Assembly (NCBI GenBank): GCA_033026295.1
Contig: CM065182.1
Coordinates: forward strand, 22,070,215 to 22,134,214
DNA length: 64,000 nt
From: Channa striata
Taxonomy: Eukaryota; Chordata; Actinopteri; Anabantiformes; Channidae
Reading direction: 5' to 3'
In this document: in pieces, positions 1-12,223 of the stretch
How the letters are laid out: each line of letters begins with the position of its first letter
Position numbering within the stretch: the stretch's first letter is position 1
Translations under genes and position numbers: made by a program
The notes under the pieces: generated by a model
Databases searched by the model: none
Seen by the model: the letters and a program-made list of their open reading frames with translations, nothing else
What the model was told of the DNA's origin: nothing

Positions 1-489
1 GTCATTTTTACATAATGTAACACGTTGCTTGTGCAGCAGGCCATCTTTAAAGGAGGTGAGTCAAAGCCACGTGTGTAAGTGTGCATGGAATATCAAGAGA
101 CAATAAGAGAAATGACTTACTAAGTCTGGATTCTCCTTCTTATTTTAGGCCTGATAAAAATGCTGAAAGAGGACATCACAGCATGTTCTGGTTTCATATT
201 CCCCAAAGTATAGATTTTTAAGAAGCTCACAAAAAGAAGTGTTCACTGGAGTTGAGGGTACATTCTGATTTGGAAAATGAAGCAGGAGATATTTTTCATG
301 TGCATTAAAAAAAAACAGGTTTCTTGTCCAATTAATATGTTAAAAAAACAGCTGATTGCATTCATTGTGTACAAGTACATATTTATGACATCTTTTTTTT
401 TTGTTTTTAAAACATATAGTTTTTAATCACTAGTAACTAGTGTAAAGTAACATTGTGGTACTTTTGGTGGGCAATTATTTTCCTTTGGA
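1..489. other. AT-rich intronic DNA, nothing recognised
   Basis: A-runs and T-runs only. The short minus-strand frame overlapping 423-605 crosses the hairpin and has no domain. Confidence 0.5.
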
Positions 490-529
490 CAGGTTCTCCC
501 ATCTTCCATCTGGAAGATGGGAGAACCTG
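490..529. repeat. Perfect 19-bp inverted repeat, 2-nt loop
   Basis: AGGTTCTCCCATCTTCCA and its exact complement TGGAAGATGGGAGAACCT face each other across TC at 509-510, and the outer C/G pair at 490/529 extends the arm. It lies just before the first Tc1 remnant. Confidence 0.9.
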
Positions 530-589
530 GTATCAACAGTCCAACAATCAGACATTTGGGATGACTGCTCCTCACTAGGCTAACACAGT

Positions 590-1010
590 TCTCACGATGA
601 GGCACGCTGGTGGCAGCATCATGCTATTTGTGAGGAGGGTTCCCAGCAGCAGCAGGGAGTAGTCAAAGTTTAAAAAACCAAGTCAACATGCCAAATAGAG
701 AAATGTTTGGAAAAATATGTTCCGTGGTGCATATGAGGTGAGGCTGGGTTGGGTTTACTTTTCAGCATGACAATGATCCGAAACAAAGAGCCATCACACA
801 CACAGCATTAGCTCAGGGACAAGTTTCTGACTCTCTTGGAGTGATCCAAGCAGAGATTCAAATCTCACAGAACATCTGAGGAGAGACCTGCAGGTGGTAG
901 CTCAGAGACACTTACAACTATATTCAGGCAGCGAGAATGAAGAAGAAAACTGCTCAAAACCAGGTACGCTGCTGCTTCTCTCGGAGTCAAAGAAAAATAT
1001 CTGAAAATGT
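590..1010 (+). mobile_element. Degenerate Tc1-like transposase remnant
   Basis: GGTGGCAGCATCATGCT at about 610-626 and TTTCAGCATGACAATGATCC at 761-780 (FQHDNDP) are hallmark pieces of fish Tc1 transposase. The segment near 850-910 (CAGAACATCTGAGGAGAGACC) corresponds to the downstream EHL.RDL region. Frames are broken and no terminal inverted repeat is visible. Confidence 0.65.
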
Positions 1011-3321
1011 GATAATCTTTCTTAGTTGGGTGTCTGTTGCTTGCATGCAGATTAAAATAGGTAAAAGGTAGATTACCTCCATACCGGTATTAAGATCTGA
1101 CCCATTCATACAAGTTAATAGCTGCCTAGTGTCGGCTTGCAGTTAATGAGTGCAAACCCCTCGTACTGCCCGACGATCGTGTACAGTAGTTTCCAGAACA
1201 TGCACAAGTTAATAATAATACAGTTTAATTGGTGGCATGTCCCAAAAAAGTCCTTATTATCCATTTCCCACATCTGTGGACTTCTACTAATTTGTTTTAC
1301 CTTTCCAACCTTAAACCAGCCAGAAGAATGTGCCAGATAAATAAAGATGAGCCAGGCGTTTTAGGTAAAAATTACTAAGTGGTAGTAGAATATTTACAGA
1401 GGATTTAAGAAGTCTTTGGATCTGAAAGTGTTGCCTCATTTAGTTTGATAATTGCCATCATCATTTTGCTCCGGCCAGTACTCTACATTAAGAAGTCATG
1501 TGGATTTGAAGTCTACCTTAAGTCCACATGCCATGGGAGATGTTCTCTCTCAAAAACAAGGTGTTACAACATCGCGACCAACCATTCGGTTAAATAAATG
1601 TCGTGGATTTTCTCCGGTGCCACACAATCCCTCCAGACTTTGTTGATGCCAACAGAAATAAATCTAAAACACAAATCTCTAAAACTTTTCCAACTCTCTC
1701 ACAAAGGCCAACTATCATTAGAAGCCCGGGGGTGACAACATAGAAGGAAAAAACATGCAACTTGTCGACATTCCTGCTCATGTTTTAAATCAGGACCTCA
1801 TTACCCATCAGTCCATTATGGAGGAAAAGTTCAAACAAACAAGCAAAGCAGCAAACAAAAGGGCCGCTGGCAAACAGTATCGTCAGGGATTCCACGAGTC
1901 TCCGTTGTAATTACCCAGCATTCAGCTGCTCCGCCTATCTGCTGCCCTGATGAACGCCTACTGAATAGTAATACTGAATCTGGGTCAGCACCAGGTATTG
2001 ATAATGCCATATGCAGTTTGAATTAGTCTGGGTGGATGCTAATCAATAGTGCACAATTGTCAGGCCTTTACACTCACCCCTGGCCTCTGCTGATGAATAT
2101 TGATTCCGACTTAAGTGGGCCTAAAAGCCCAGCAAGAAGAGCAACGGTATCTGAGGCGGGTAAACAAAACTCCCAGAGAATAAACATGGCAGAACGGCGA
2201 AGTGTGTATTTATCAGCCGCACGCCAGCGTGGTCCATTATTATGAGAACCAGAGAAGAGCGCACAGCTGCAGGGATGGGCAGCAGGCAGATTTCTAGGCC
2301 ACGGCGGACACACAAAAGAAGTGGGTGGTTTTGTTCGGCTTTTTTTATACCTTCGGTTCATTTGTTAGCTTATCTGCCCATGACTGATTCAAATGCAGTG
2401 ACGATCGGTGCATGTCACTGATGAAAGCAAGAGAGAAGAAACGGAAAATGATTAACAACAATTAACAACTACAACAACATGCAGCACACCATGTCTGCCC
2501 TCTGTGGGTGTTACCGTGCCAGTAGGTGGGAGCATATAGCCTCAGTAGGTCACAGTCACAAAAACAATGTTGGGGTTAGAGAAAATATTTCAACACTGGT
2601 GAAAATATCAAATAGGAAACAAACTGAGGAGGCTGGAGTGTAATTCAAGCACATTTTTCAAGGGACTTACATCCTAAGACTAACAGTAAGACGGAAACTA
2701 AAACTTTCTAGGACATTGTGGGACTAGTCAACACTTTCCCATCCCACAGCCTCAGTTACGGTCACGCTTCCTGAGGCGTCAGATTACATAGCATTTTGAC
2801 GTCCTTGGTTTATCATACTGATGCTACAGGTTCCCCCTTGGTATCGCTGTGGGCACTCCAGGAGCCATGGGAACATCTTCATATACACACAAAAACTGTG
2901 TCGGGAATAAGAGTCAACGTGGGTTACAACAATTTCCGAGTGAGGTAAGTTGCAAGATAAGTGACAACAACGCCCACGGACTTCCTCACTACAGTGACTC
3001 ATGTGTTACGAACATCATTTAAGTCCACAACGACTCGCACTAGAGTCAAACCCTGGTCTCCAGTGAAAAAGTCCTGTGTCGGGTTTTCCATTGTACAGTA
3101 AAACATTGAAAGCTCAAACGGTGCCCAGTATGTAACACAGAAGGGACTGGATGAAGAGACGCTTTTTGATGCCTCAGGAAAGACAACAGGCTGGACGAAG
3201 AGAAATACCTTGGCAAGAAAAAAGCTAGTTAAATTCAATTTTCTGCTTTTCTGCATAAATCCTAAAATGTGATCTCACCACCAAAGTCACACATATAAAC
3301 ATACACACTATTTCTACGATG

Positions 3322-3346
3322 ATAAAACACAGTCATTGTGTTTTAT
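3322..3346. repeat. Small inverted repeat
   Basis: ATAAAACACA and TGTGTTTTAT, 10-nt perfect arms around GTCAT. It is AT-rich and could be chance. Confidence 0.5.
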
Positions 3347-3914
3347 GCTTTTATTGAACACTTACATTAAACTTAAGAAAAAGCATCAGTGCACAATGCT
3401 CTCTGAAGTTTTCACTTTTTATTCTCCTTTTTTGACACTAATGAACAGAAAAAGTGTCATGTCAAAGTGAAAACAAAGGACAATCAATTAATAAAAAAAC
3501 GTGAAGCTATAAAACAGAAAATAAATTTTTAATACATATGTACCTCCTCGCTTTAGCGTAAACGTAACTTGAAGTAATTGCAGTGCCAGGATCGGGCTGA
3601 GATCGGTTCACACAGGTTGAAAGATGCAGCTACTAAATACTTATTTGAAGGAGGTTATATAGGTTAAGCAATTACGTATATTTGGTTTTAATATTTTTTA
3701 TTAATTTGCATAGTTTTCAGGATTTGTTTTGACTTTTGACTTGAAAGAATCTTTTTCTGTTGATCCGTTAGAAAAAAGCCAAATCGGCCATGACTCAAAG
3801 TTCAAAGGTCAGGGGAAACAGTTTTTCTAATTTGGCATTTCACAGGAGTCAAGTACTGTAGGCTAAAAAATGGAAAATGTATTTTTGCACTTACTGTGGG
3901 CTAAAAAAAGTGTG

Positions 3915-3945
<31 letters not shown>

Positions 3946-3946
3946 C
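3915..3946 (+). repeat. (GT)n then (GA)n microsatellite
   Basis: Pure GT to 3,939, then a short GA run. Confidence 0.9.
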
Positions 3947-4479
3947 TTGATAAACTAATGATGACAAACTGCTCAACATTGCGGCTCTGTAGCTACAGCT
4001 GAGACGGAATTACACAGCAAATGACAGAATTTTGGGATGTTTTGTGCAAAATACTGTATTAACACATGTTTTCTATTCACTTCAAGAGTGACAATTTCGT
4101 TACTTGTAAATATTTGCGGATGTTATAATCTTATCACTATTATATATAATATATATGGAGTGGAATAACTCGTGCCTCTGAAGCCATGCTTTTCTTAAAG
4201 TGGGAAATTACTTACATTCATTAACCCTGAATTTGATGCAAACACCACTGCGACGCTTAGTAAACACAATCCTGATAGCGCTGGAGGATGTCTGATTACT
4301 GATTGCTGGTGTTACTCATTTAACCATTGCAACAGAGGAGCAGCTGTTTCTTCATGAATCACTTTGGCAGGAAAAGCTTGACAATTGGCAGTACCATTTA
4401 TATTGTAAACATGACTAATTTCTTGATCTGTTTTCAATATGCCAAAGCTTTGCCCTTTGAGAGGTGAACAATTTGTTCT

Positions 4480-4499
4480 TGTGTGTGTGTGTGTGTGTG
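4480..4499 (+). repeat. (TG)10 microsatellite
   Basis: Uninterrupted TG units between TTGTTCT and CTTCTCC. Confidence 0.9.
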
Positions 4500-5024
4500 C
4501 TTCTCCTAAGTAAAAGCCAACATTTATCTGAACTCCATATCCCACATGTCCTAGGGCAGTGCTATCACGGTGAAGAATTGACTATGACACAGCAGCAAGT
4601 CACACTCAGCGCCTCAGGGTCATTGGATCCACTCGTGAAGAGAAAGCTGTTGTTCTGGACACTGAAACTGCAGACAGGGACGGTCCAGAGGGCTAAAGTG
4701 TGCTGACAGCTGATAGTGTGTACCAGAGTGAGACAAGGAAAGGAGAAAATTAAAATGTCTACAACTGATTCTACATGTGGTGCTTAAAACCAGAGTACGG
4801 CATCAATGGATCCTAATGCTGTTTAACAAATGCACATTAAACAAATGTTAACGGTAGAAAATTGTCAATGTAAAATGTCAAAAACAAAAAAAGACTGATG
4901 GTTCTGTCACATACGTATATGTGAGCAAAACAGCTCTTCGCTGTAATCTCTGCTACAACAGGAAAAGGAGGGAGCAGAGGTTTAAAGAAACTAAATGCAT
5001 TTAGTTGAATGATGAACACAAAAG

Positions 5025-5206
5025 AGCAAAATAGTATTTTTACTTCAAATGTCAACTTAATATGTTGCACTTTTACCAAAGTAGCGTTTTGACGGCGCGA
5101 CCTTTAATTGTATGTATCTACGCAGCAGCATCAACACAGCTGTGCATTTCTTCACTGCTGTATCGGGGCTTTTACTTAAGTAAATGACTCGAGCACGTCT
5201 TCAGCC
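5025..5206 (+). mobile_element. Probable right-end fragment of the CAGTGGTGGAA-family element
   Basis: The bases around 5,070-5,205 (CCTTTAATTGTATG..., CTTTTACTTAAGTAAATGA, then CACGTCTTCAGCC) resemble the 3' half of the same family as the element at 62.7 kb, strongly mutated. The call rests on the CTTTTACTTAAGTAAA core. Confidence 0.35.
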
Positions 5207-7196
5207 TCTGGCAGGGAGCAGCTCCTTCCTATTCCTAAGTTCCTAAGTGCTGTGAACTGCTCCAGCAGATATCCTGCCAGATCTGACCTCGTGGCTTCAA
5301 AAACCGAGCACACATGAAGCCTGCCAACCCTCTGAGAGATTCTACTAGCTTATGGTAAGTATAGTCCTGTCCCAAAATGATGTGCTGTTGATTTATTCCT
5401 CTGTAAAACACCATAACCCATTTACTGTCTCTGCAACGGTTAGTCCTGCAGTTTTATATGCTTGGAGAACGCTTTAGTTTTACAGAGAAACTACACAATA
5501 TGTGCTGGTCTTACAACACAACATCTAATGTTATTAAAGTTTGCGATTGTGTGATTGTGATTATTTTTAGTTTTCAGTTTACACTTAGGCAGAGATGTTA
5601 AGTGACATTTAAACAAAACAACATTCCGTCTCTAACATAACCAAAGTGAGACTCACCTAAACACACTGTTCCTGTTAGCACAGCATTTCAGCAAAAATGA
5701 ATATGAAAAAATATGCATTTAAGCACAAACCAGTTTACTACATGACGGAGACGAAACTCTACATCTTTGATTTTATTGCAGTTCTGTAAATAATAAATCA
5801 ATATTTAGTCTTATGCACAACATTTTAGACATTTGACATCGTAGCAAATTTGGGCTGCTGTAAAATAATTTTTTCTGCCATTATGCCGTGAATCTGCCTG
5901 ATGTATTTTATTGCATAAGCTTTTCATTGATCCCAGGTGCTTTCACCAAATGTTAGATAAAACTTCTTAACAATAACCGAAGTAAATAATGTGTGATAAA
6001 AAAAAAGACCGTGTGTGTGTTGCCTGATGTTTAGTTTGTCTGATTTCATTAATACACATTTTGGAACATATATTGTATGTTCATGCGGCTCCTGGCACAT
6101 TTGCCCTTTTTACATCTCAGTAACCTCACAGCCCAGCCTCCCACTACATAAAATCTAAAACATATATCTCGTTTGTATTGCTTACTATTATGTTTATTTC
6201 AATATTATTTTTATTAGTAGTACTAGCATTAGTAGCAGTAGTATGTTAATATTCAGATGGTGCTTTATGTTGACACTGGGCCACACTGGATTTCGCAGCA
6301 GTGGGTTACTATCCTTATCTGATCTGCAGGACAAACCTAATCTGATCTAATCTTATTGTTAAATCTAACTTTGCCATTCACTTTTTGAGATGTTGAGATG
6401 AGAGATTCCCTGTTTGAGCTCTAAGACCCATCGATTACATCTTTTAAAACAAGTATTAGACGCTGTGATCTACAGCAAAGACTCATTTTTTCTGTGTACT
6501 CCATTTGCGGTACTGTTATTTGATTTCTGCCACAGTGGCTGAGTGGTAGAAAAACCAGTTACTGACCCATTATTATTATTATTTCAATTCATGTTTTCCG
6601 TTTCCGACAGATAGGGGAGATTGACATTATTTAACGATTCTTGGTTGACTTAGACTTGTCATCACAGTCAGAAAGTAACAACTTAATTCTTCTACTTAAT
6701 CCTTCTCAGTATTTATTACACTATATTATGGCACCCAGTGTTTATTGTCATATTAATGGTTTACAGCTCACATGACTGTTGCTAATGTCCAACACCTCCA
6801 CAACCACACAAAGAGGAGGTGTCCCAATGAGTACACAGTACAAAGGTTTACAGTAGAGGTTTCATTTTATAGTAATAATAATACATGCTCTCGATATTTC
6901 TATCACATTTTATGTGCTTCCTCTGCTCACGCTAAACAAAGTTTAAAGTATTTGGTTTGCCGGTGGCTGATGAATGAGTCTCTAAATTTCTACCCAGACT
7001 CTCCTAACTCACTGCACTGACTGACAATGACTTGAAGATGGGATTCTTTTTTTGCTTTTTCCTCCCTTTTTCCAGGTGCACATGAAATAGCAAAGAAGTT
7101 ACAGTGACTGAAAACCAGTTGTAGGCAGGTTGGAGAGTTTGCGTTGGCTTCAGTGTTCAGTAAATATTTGCTGTTACTTTGCCCACTCATGAGTAT
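5207..7196. other. Intronic AT-rich DNA, nothing recognised
   Basis: Only short low-complexity runs (ATT/AGTAGT near 6,190-6,245 and TTATTATTATT near 6,570). No exon or repeat identified. Confidence 0.45.
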
Positions 7197-7660
7197 GCAG
7201 TCCTGTGCAAAGGTTCTAGGCACTTTAGATTCATATCCTTCACACAACTCCAGAGAGGGAGGCATACAGTACAATGTGTCCCAAATTCGAGCTGTAAAAA
7301 AGCCCAAACATTCAGCCACAGACGCAAAGAACTATGTTCAGAGGCAACAAGAACAAGCAGTCCTGCAACAGATGGCGCGGCCCCAACAGAGCCCCGATCT
7401 CGACATCGTGGAGTCAGTCTGGGGTTATATGAAGAGACAGAAGACACTGAGACAGACTAAACCCACAGAACAACTGTGACAAGTTCCCCTGAGATGTTTG
7501 GAACAACCTGCAAGTGCCTTAAAAAAATGTGTGCAAGTGACGAGAGGAGAACGGGAGCTGGGGGAAGGGCAAAGGGCGGTCAAACGGTTTACTGCACCTT
7601 ATATGAAGTTTAGAGAAGAAACTATTTATAAAATGATGGCTGTTCAAAGTTCACAGGCTG
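7197..7660 (+). mobile_element. Internally deleted Tc1/mariner element
   Basis: It begins with CAGTCCTGTGCAAAGGTTCT, which resembles the terminus of a known fish Tc1/mariner group (cagtcctgtgcaaaagttttaggcac). It jumps quickly to the transposase C-terminus, QQMARPQQSPDLDIVESVWG at about 7,366-7,425, with the third catalytic acidic residue in the ESVWG block. The remaining sequence to about 7,580 follows the family's downstream region. No right terminus is seen, so it is deleted inside and truncated at the right. Confidence 0.65.
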
Positions 7661-8748
7661 CAGCCGCTCTCCACAAACACACCTCTTTATTGTAAATCTC
7701 TCCGCCTGCTTCATTTTCCTCAGTTTTCATTGCATTGTGCATAGTGTAGTGAGTGATCAAGTACACTTAACAAGTCTGCTTGGTTTGCGACACAATGACA
7801 GCTGACCGCACAACAGATGACACGAAAACGCTTCAAAGTCAGGCCTCGTGTGACATCTAAGTTTGCCGAATGCAAGGCGTGAAGCAGAATGACTTCCTTA
7901 GAGGCAGATGACACCTCAGAAATGACAAAGCATTTGTTTCCGTGGAGGAGGAGGCTGTACTTGTTTGACAAATCACTCACTTCCAAAAGTGCACCATACT
8001 GTGGTTAACATTCAGCTTAACCAGTCCAACTCTCCAAGTTAGTGATACAATCTCTTGCAGCACTGCATTTAAATCGCTACAGACAAGTCCCTTCTCCACG
8101 CAGGAGCGAGATGATTTCTGTTCAGGCACGAAGCCAACGTGCATCGTTGTGAAATGCACCTTTAAATAGGGATTCACTGGCTAATGTCAATGTTATTCAC
8201 AGTAAGTATGTGCTCACACGCGCTTATGACGATCAGCACTCCAAACCCTTCCTGACCCGAAGATTCCCTCGGCCTACATCTCCCTCCCTCTGTGCCCGCG
8301 CATACGGCACAAACAAGAAAGACATGATGGCCTTGGAGTTACTGCACTGAGAACTCTAGCAGAGCAGTCCACGATGATTTATACATTATTATAATTGATT
8401 GACAAGACTTTTTTGTCTGCTGCAGTTTTATACAAAATGGAACATCTCTCCTTTCTAAAAGCAGCTGGTGTGCAAGATGACAAGCAACCATCCACTTACC
8501 TCAATTAAATTAATCGAAAAATTACTACAAGATAACCGCACACCTTACGACAGCATCAGACCTGCTTTCCCCATTTATGCTCTGACTGTAGCTGTGCCAT
8601 ATTGTTTTGTCTACAATATTTCATGATAATTTCTCCACATTATTAAAATGTGTTATATTTTTCTAGTTACAATTTGCATGTACATGCTGTGAAGATGGGC
8701 ATCCTACATGATTTAAGGCTGAGCTTAGACAATGGAAGAGTCTAAGAA

Positions 8749-8799
<51 letters not shown>

Positions 8800-11700
8800 C
8801 TGTTGGTGCTTCTGTAATACAAAAAATGTGAAATAAATATTTGTGATTTGTAAGTCGTGGCAAAAAAATGAACCAACCTGTCCAGACTTTGTCCCCCCTC
8901 TTACCCAGTGACGACTGGAACAGACCAAAAGTGAATATGTTGTTCAACAAATGACCCCATCCTCCTTCCTTCTAGAGTTTTGAGTCGAAGACCCCAGTTA
9001 TACCGCTATTGTTCTTGTCCACGTGACATGAACAATAGGTTCAACAGGTTGTGTAAGGACGGTGGGGATGAATAACCTACAGAGGCAATGAGTTGGAGGA
9101 TTTGATAGGGAGACAATGTTGGTCAAATTCAACCAGCTGCAGTTTTCTCATCAGTTCATTTATAGTTTTCTATTTGTACAAAGATATTCATCATTTGGTG
9201 CTGATGAGTCATTCTTACCATGACTGCTTTTAATTCAGTGAGGAGATTAAGTTCCAATCTTAAAATAGATTTACACCTTATTTGAAATAGAACTACAAAA
9301 AGGTGACAATTTTAGGAAGGACATTTCCTAGGAGGGAAGAAATATATAAAATGTACAACACCATTTCCCTCCCTTTTGACTGAGCAGACTCTGGCTGGAT
9401 GTAATTTAAAAAGGTAATGGTCTCTACAGTAGTATCCACAATGTGGTGGGTGGGGAAGCTTTCACCTTGTGGGAGGCAATGGAGTAGGCAGATTTACCCT
9501 GTGGGGGGAAAAAAGACCTTCAACAGCTCAAGATTTAGAACTGATACTAAACACTGTTGTCACAATGTTTCCGTTTATTAATGATTAAAACATAAAGATG
9601 TCAAAGTTGATCACTTCCCCAGGACTCCTCTGGCAAGGTGTTAGAGCAGCTGGGCCCATCCGAATGAATGGCTGCTCACAACAACCACTAATTACAATAG
9701 AGGTCAGAACACATGCGGTGATGTTTTATTTTGATGATTTTATATCAGTCTCAATCACGGCGATCAAAGTTTTTTACACCGTCTGGAGATGGAAAGTACA
9801 ACATGGTGCATAATGCACAAGCGTCCTGTCACTGAAAATCCTCTCAGGCAAGGGTAAACTCCACCAACAAATTTACATTCCCTCCTGCGCAATGAAATCC
9901 TCGTATCTCCACAGATGTCAATTTTTCAAGAACTGGCAAAACGCAGCCTTGACAGCTTGACAAGCATGAATTTTTCAGTCAATCCGCTGGGTTTGTGAAG
10001 GCTTTTATACGCCCAAGAGGTTGGAGAACTTCTTAAACACAGAGGTCCTGCAATCCTGGAAGCCTGAGTCACATTTTCAGCTGAAAGCAACAATAAAATA
10101 TTCCTTGGCAATAGCAATTGATTGATTTTTTTTTTCTTCAAAATGCATTGCAATGGTCTGGAAATAGTACAGTTATTTTGTAGAACTAAATGAATCATAC
10201 ATTAGAAATATATGAGTGAATAAAGAGAATAACACATATATTTGTAAATACATTTTTTTCTATATTTCAAAAACAAATATTGGAGGTAAACAATTTGAAT
10301 CAACTTATGAAGATGGTGAGCAAGCAATATTATACACAATTTGTGATTTGACAGACGCAATATAAAAAAAATGCTCCTATGTCATTTTTTGTGAACATAT
10401 AGTGACAAAAGAGCAGCTTAAATAGAATTTCATCTTTAACTAGGGTGCAGTACACAACACCTGGTAAAAAAGTAGACCATTTCTTCACTGTCCACAGATT
10501 CTGTTCAATTCCCTTTAAAAAAATCAATGCGTGAAATCCAGATTTAGTGAGATGTCAGTTAAACGGCAGTGTCTTACTCAGGTGCCAAACACTGATATTT
10601 CTATGCGAGTCTGCTTTATTTTTTTATGAGGTGGTCCTGTAACTACAGCATGAGAGCTGACAGCAGCTGTAAAATAAGATAAAGAGAGGAAGCGGACGAC
10701 TTGAGGGTAGAGACAGCCAAAGACAGACATTTTACAACCTGCACTTAAAATATTGCATTGCTGATGCCCTTATTGATATGCTATACTGCGCCTCAGACGT
10801 TCTCTCACCGAGACTTTCTGGTCGCGTGCACTGTGATGGCGTGCAGTGCGTTAACTCATCCTCTGTTTGACGGAGCACCGTCATGATTTACCTTTTCGAA
10901 CCGTCACCATATTCTGTGTACGTTGACTGTAAGATTAGAGTATTAACTCCTTTTCCTTAGCACATGTTACTGCTCAGCAGGTTTTTGCAGCGCTTTCTTT
11001 TACAGTTTGACTAAATTGTCATGCTCTATGTATGGTTCGCCTGTGGGGAAACAGCTCTGACATTCGGTTTGCTACAGTACAGTCCCCTTTTCTCACTGTG
11101 GGACTAAATTAAGACATAATTAAGTTATGATTGCTAGTGTACAAAACTCCTACCCCTGAGCAAAACACACGGGGAGATTGAACTGTTCAAAGGTTTCACT
11201 GTTCAAATGGACGCTCCGGGAACCGTCTGTCATGAATGTGGGTGCCCCGGGAGTGCAGATGCCAACCTCCTATTATGAAATTCACTGTTTCAGTTGCAGA
11301 AACGTCACACTTTGCATTATGGTTAGGGCTGTCCTCCTCAATCCTAGTCCTTAGGATCAGGAAGCTGAAAGATACCAATTTGTCTTCCCCCACTTTCATC
11401 CGAGATGGTTTCAGCTTCCTATGGAATGAACACACCTGATGAGGGTAATTTATTTTATTCAATTCAAATAAAACTATATTGACGTAAATTAGCAGTGGGT
11501 AGTTCCTCGATGGTTAAGATTGTGAGACCCACAAAATTCAGGTTTTAAAATGAGTTACACAAAGTCAAAGTGTTACCTGATTACTTCCTTACATAAAAAA
11601 AAAGTGCATTATATTGTTGAACAATTACTGAAGCCGCTGTCTCCTGTGGGAAAGTCCTTTGTCTCGTTACGTCATCCAGCCTTCCTGAACACGTCCCCAT

Positions 11701-12097
11701 CAGAACCTATAAACCATGTCACTGCTCGGTCTTTGAAGCTTCAGGGATCAAATAGTGACTGGGTATCTTTCATACACGACTGACAGCCCCTAGCATCTCA
11801 TACCAACACAAAGAGCTGCCCTTACAGTCAATATACAATTTTACACAATTTTTATACCTGGGAAATGAAATTGGGCAGAAAGATTTCACTGCTCTGCAAT
11901 TACGTTTTTTTTTTTTTTCACACAATAAATTGAATGACCTTTTTGGTCATTTGAACAGTTCTGTATAGACTGTTCAAAGTATAAAGCTCCAGAAAATGCA
12001 AATACAATTCCTTATGAAAACAAAGTATCACCCAGTAATAAGGAACGATCAGAGTGGACCATTCAGTGCATAAAAGTATGTCTAAAAATCCAACATA
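7661..12097. other. Intronic DNA with a (TA)n tract
   Basis: No gene seen. The stretches near 8,210-8,330 and 10,740-10,900 are richer in CpG than their surroundings and may be regulatory. A 12-nt inverted pair (AGGAAGCTGAAA at 11,359, TTTCAGCTTCCT at 11,409) is present. Confidence 0.4.
8754..8796 (+). repeat. (TA)n microsatellite
   Basis: Uninterrupted TA repeat of about 43 bp. Confidence 0.95.

Positions 12098-12157
<60 letters not shown>
12098..12157 (+). repeat. (AAT)20 microsatellite
   Basis: Twenty uninterrupted AAT units, followed 14 bp later by a perfect inverted repeat. Confidence 0.95.
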
Positions 12158-12158
<1 letters not shown>

Positions 12159-12171
12159 TAAACAGAAGCTT

Positions 12172-12223
12172 AAATGCTTGATTTATATACAAATGGGTAT
12201 AAATGTATATAAATCAAGCATTT
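12172..12223. repeat. Perfect 19-bp inverted repeat, 14-nt loop
   Basis: AAATGCTTGATTTATATAC at 12,172-12,190 pairs exactly with GTATATAAATCAAGCATTT at 12,205-12,223. Allowing a 2-nt bulge, the flanking GAAGC/GCTTT bases extend the stem. Confidence 0.9.

Larger units (their letters stand above)
1011..5024. other. Intronic unique DNA with two GT microsatellites
   Basis: No coding exon or mobile element recognised. The stretch 1,870-2,180 is compositionally balanced and rich in ATTA-type sites, as conserved noncoding elements often are. That is a visual impression only. Confidence 0.45.

Noticed and set aside
8663..8950. Frames with long Tyr-Ile repeats
   Set aside because: They are translations of the (TA)n microsatellite.
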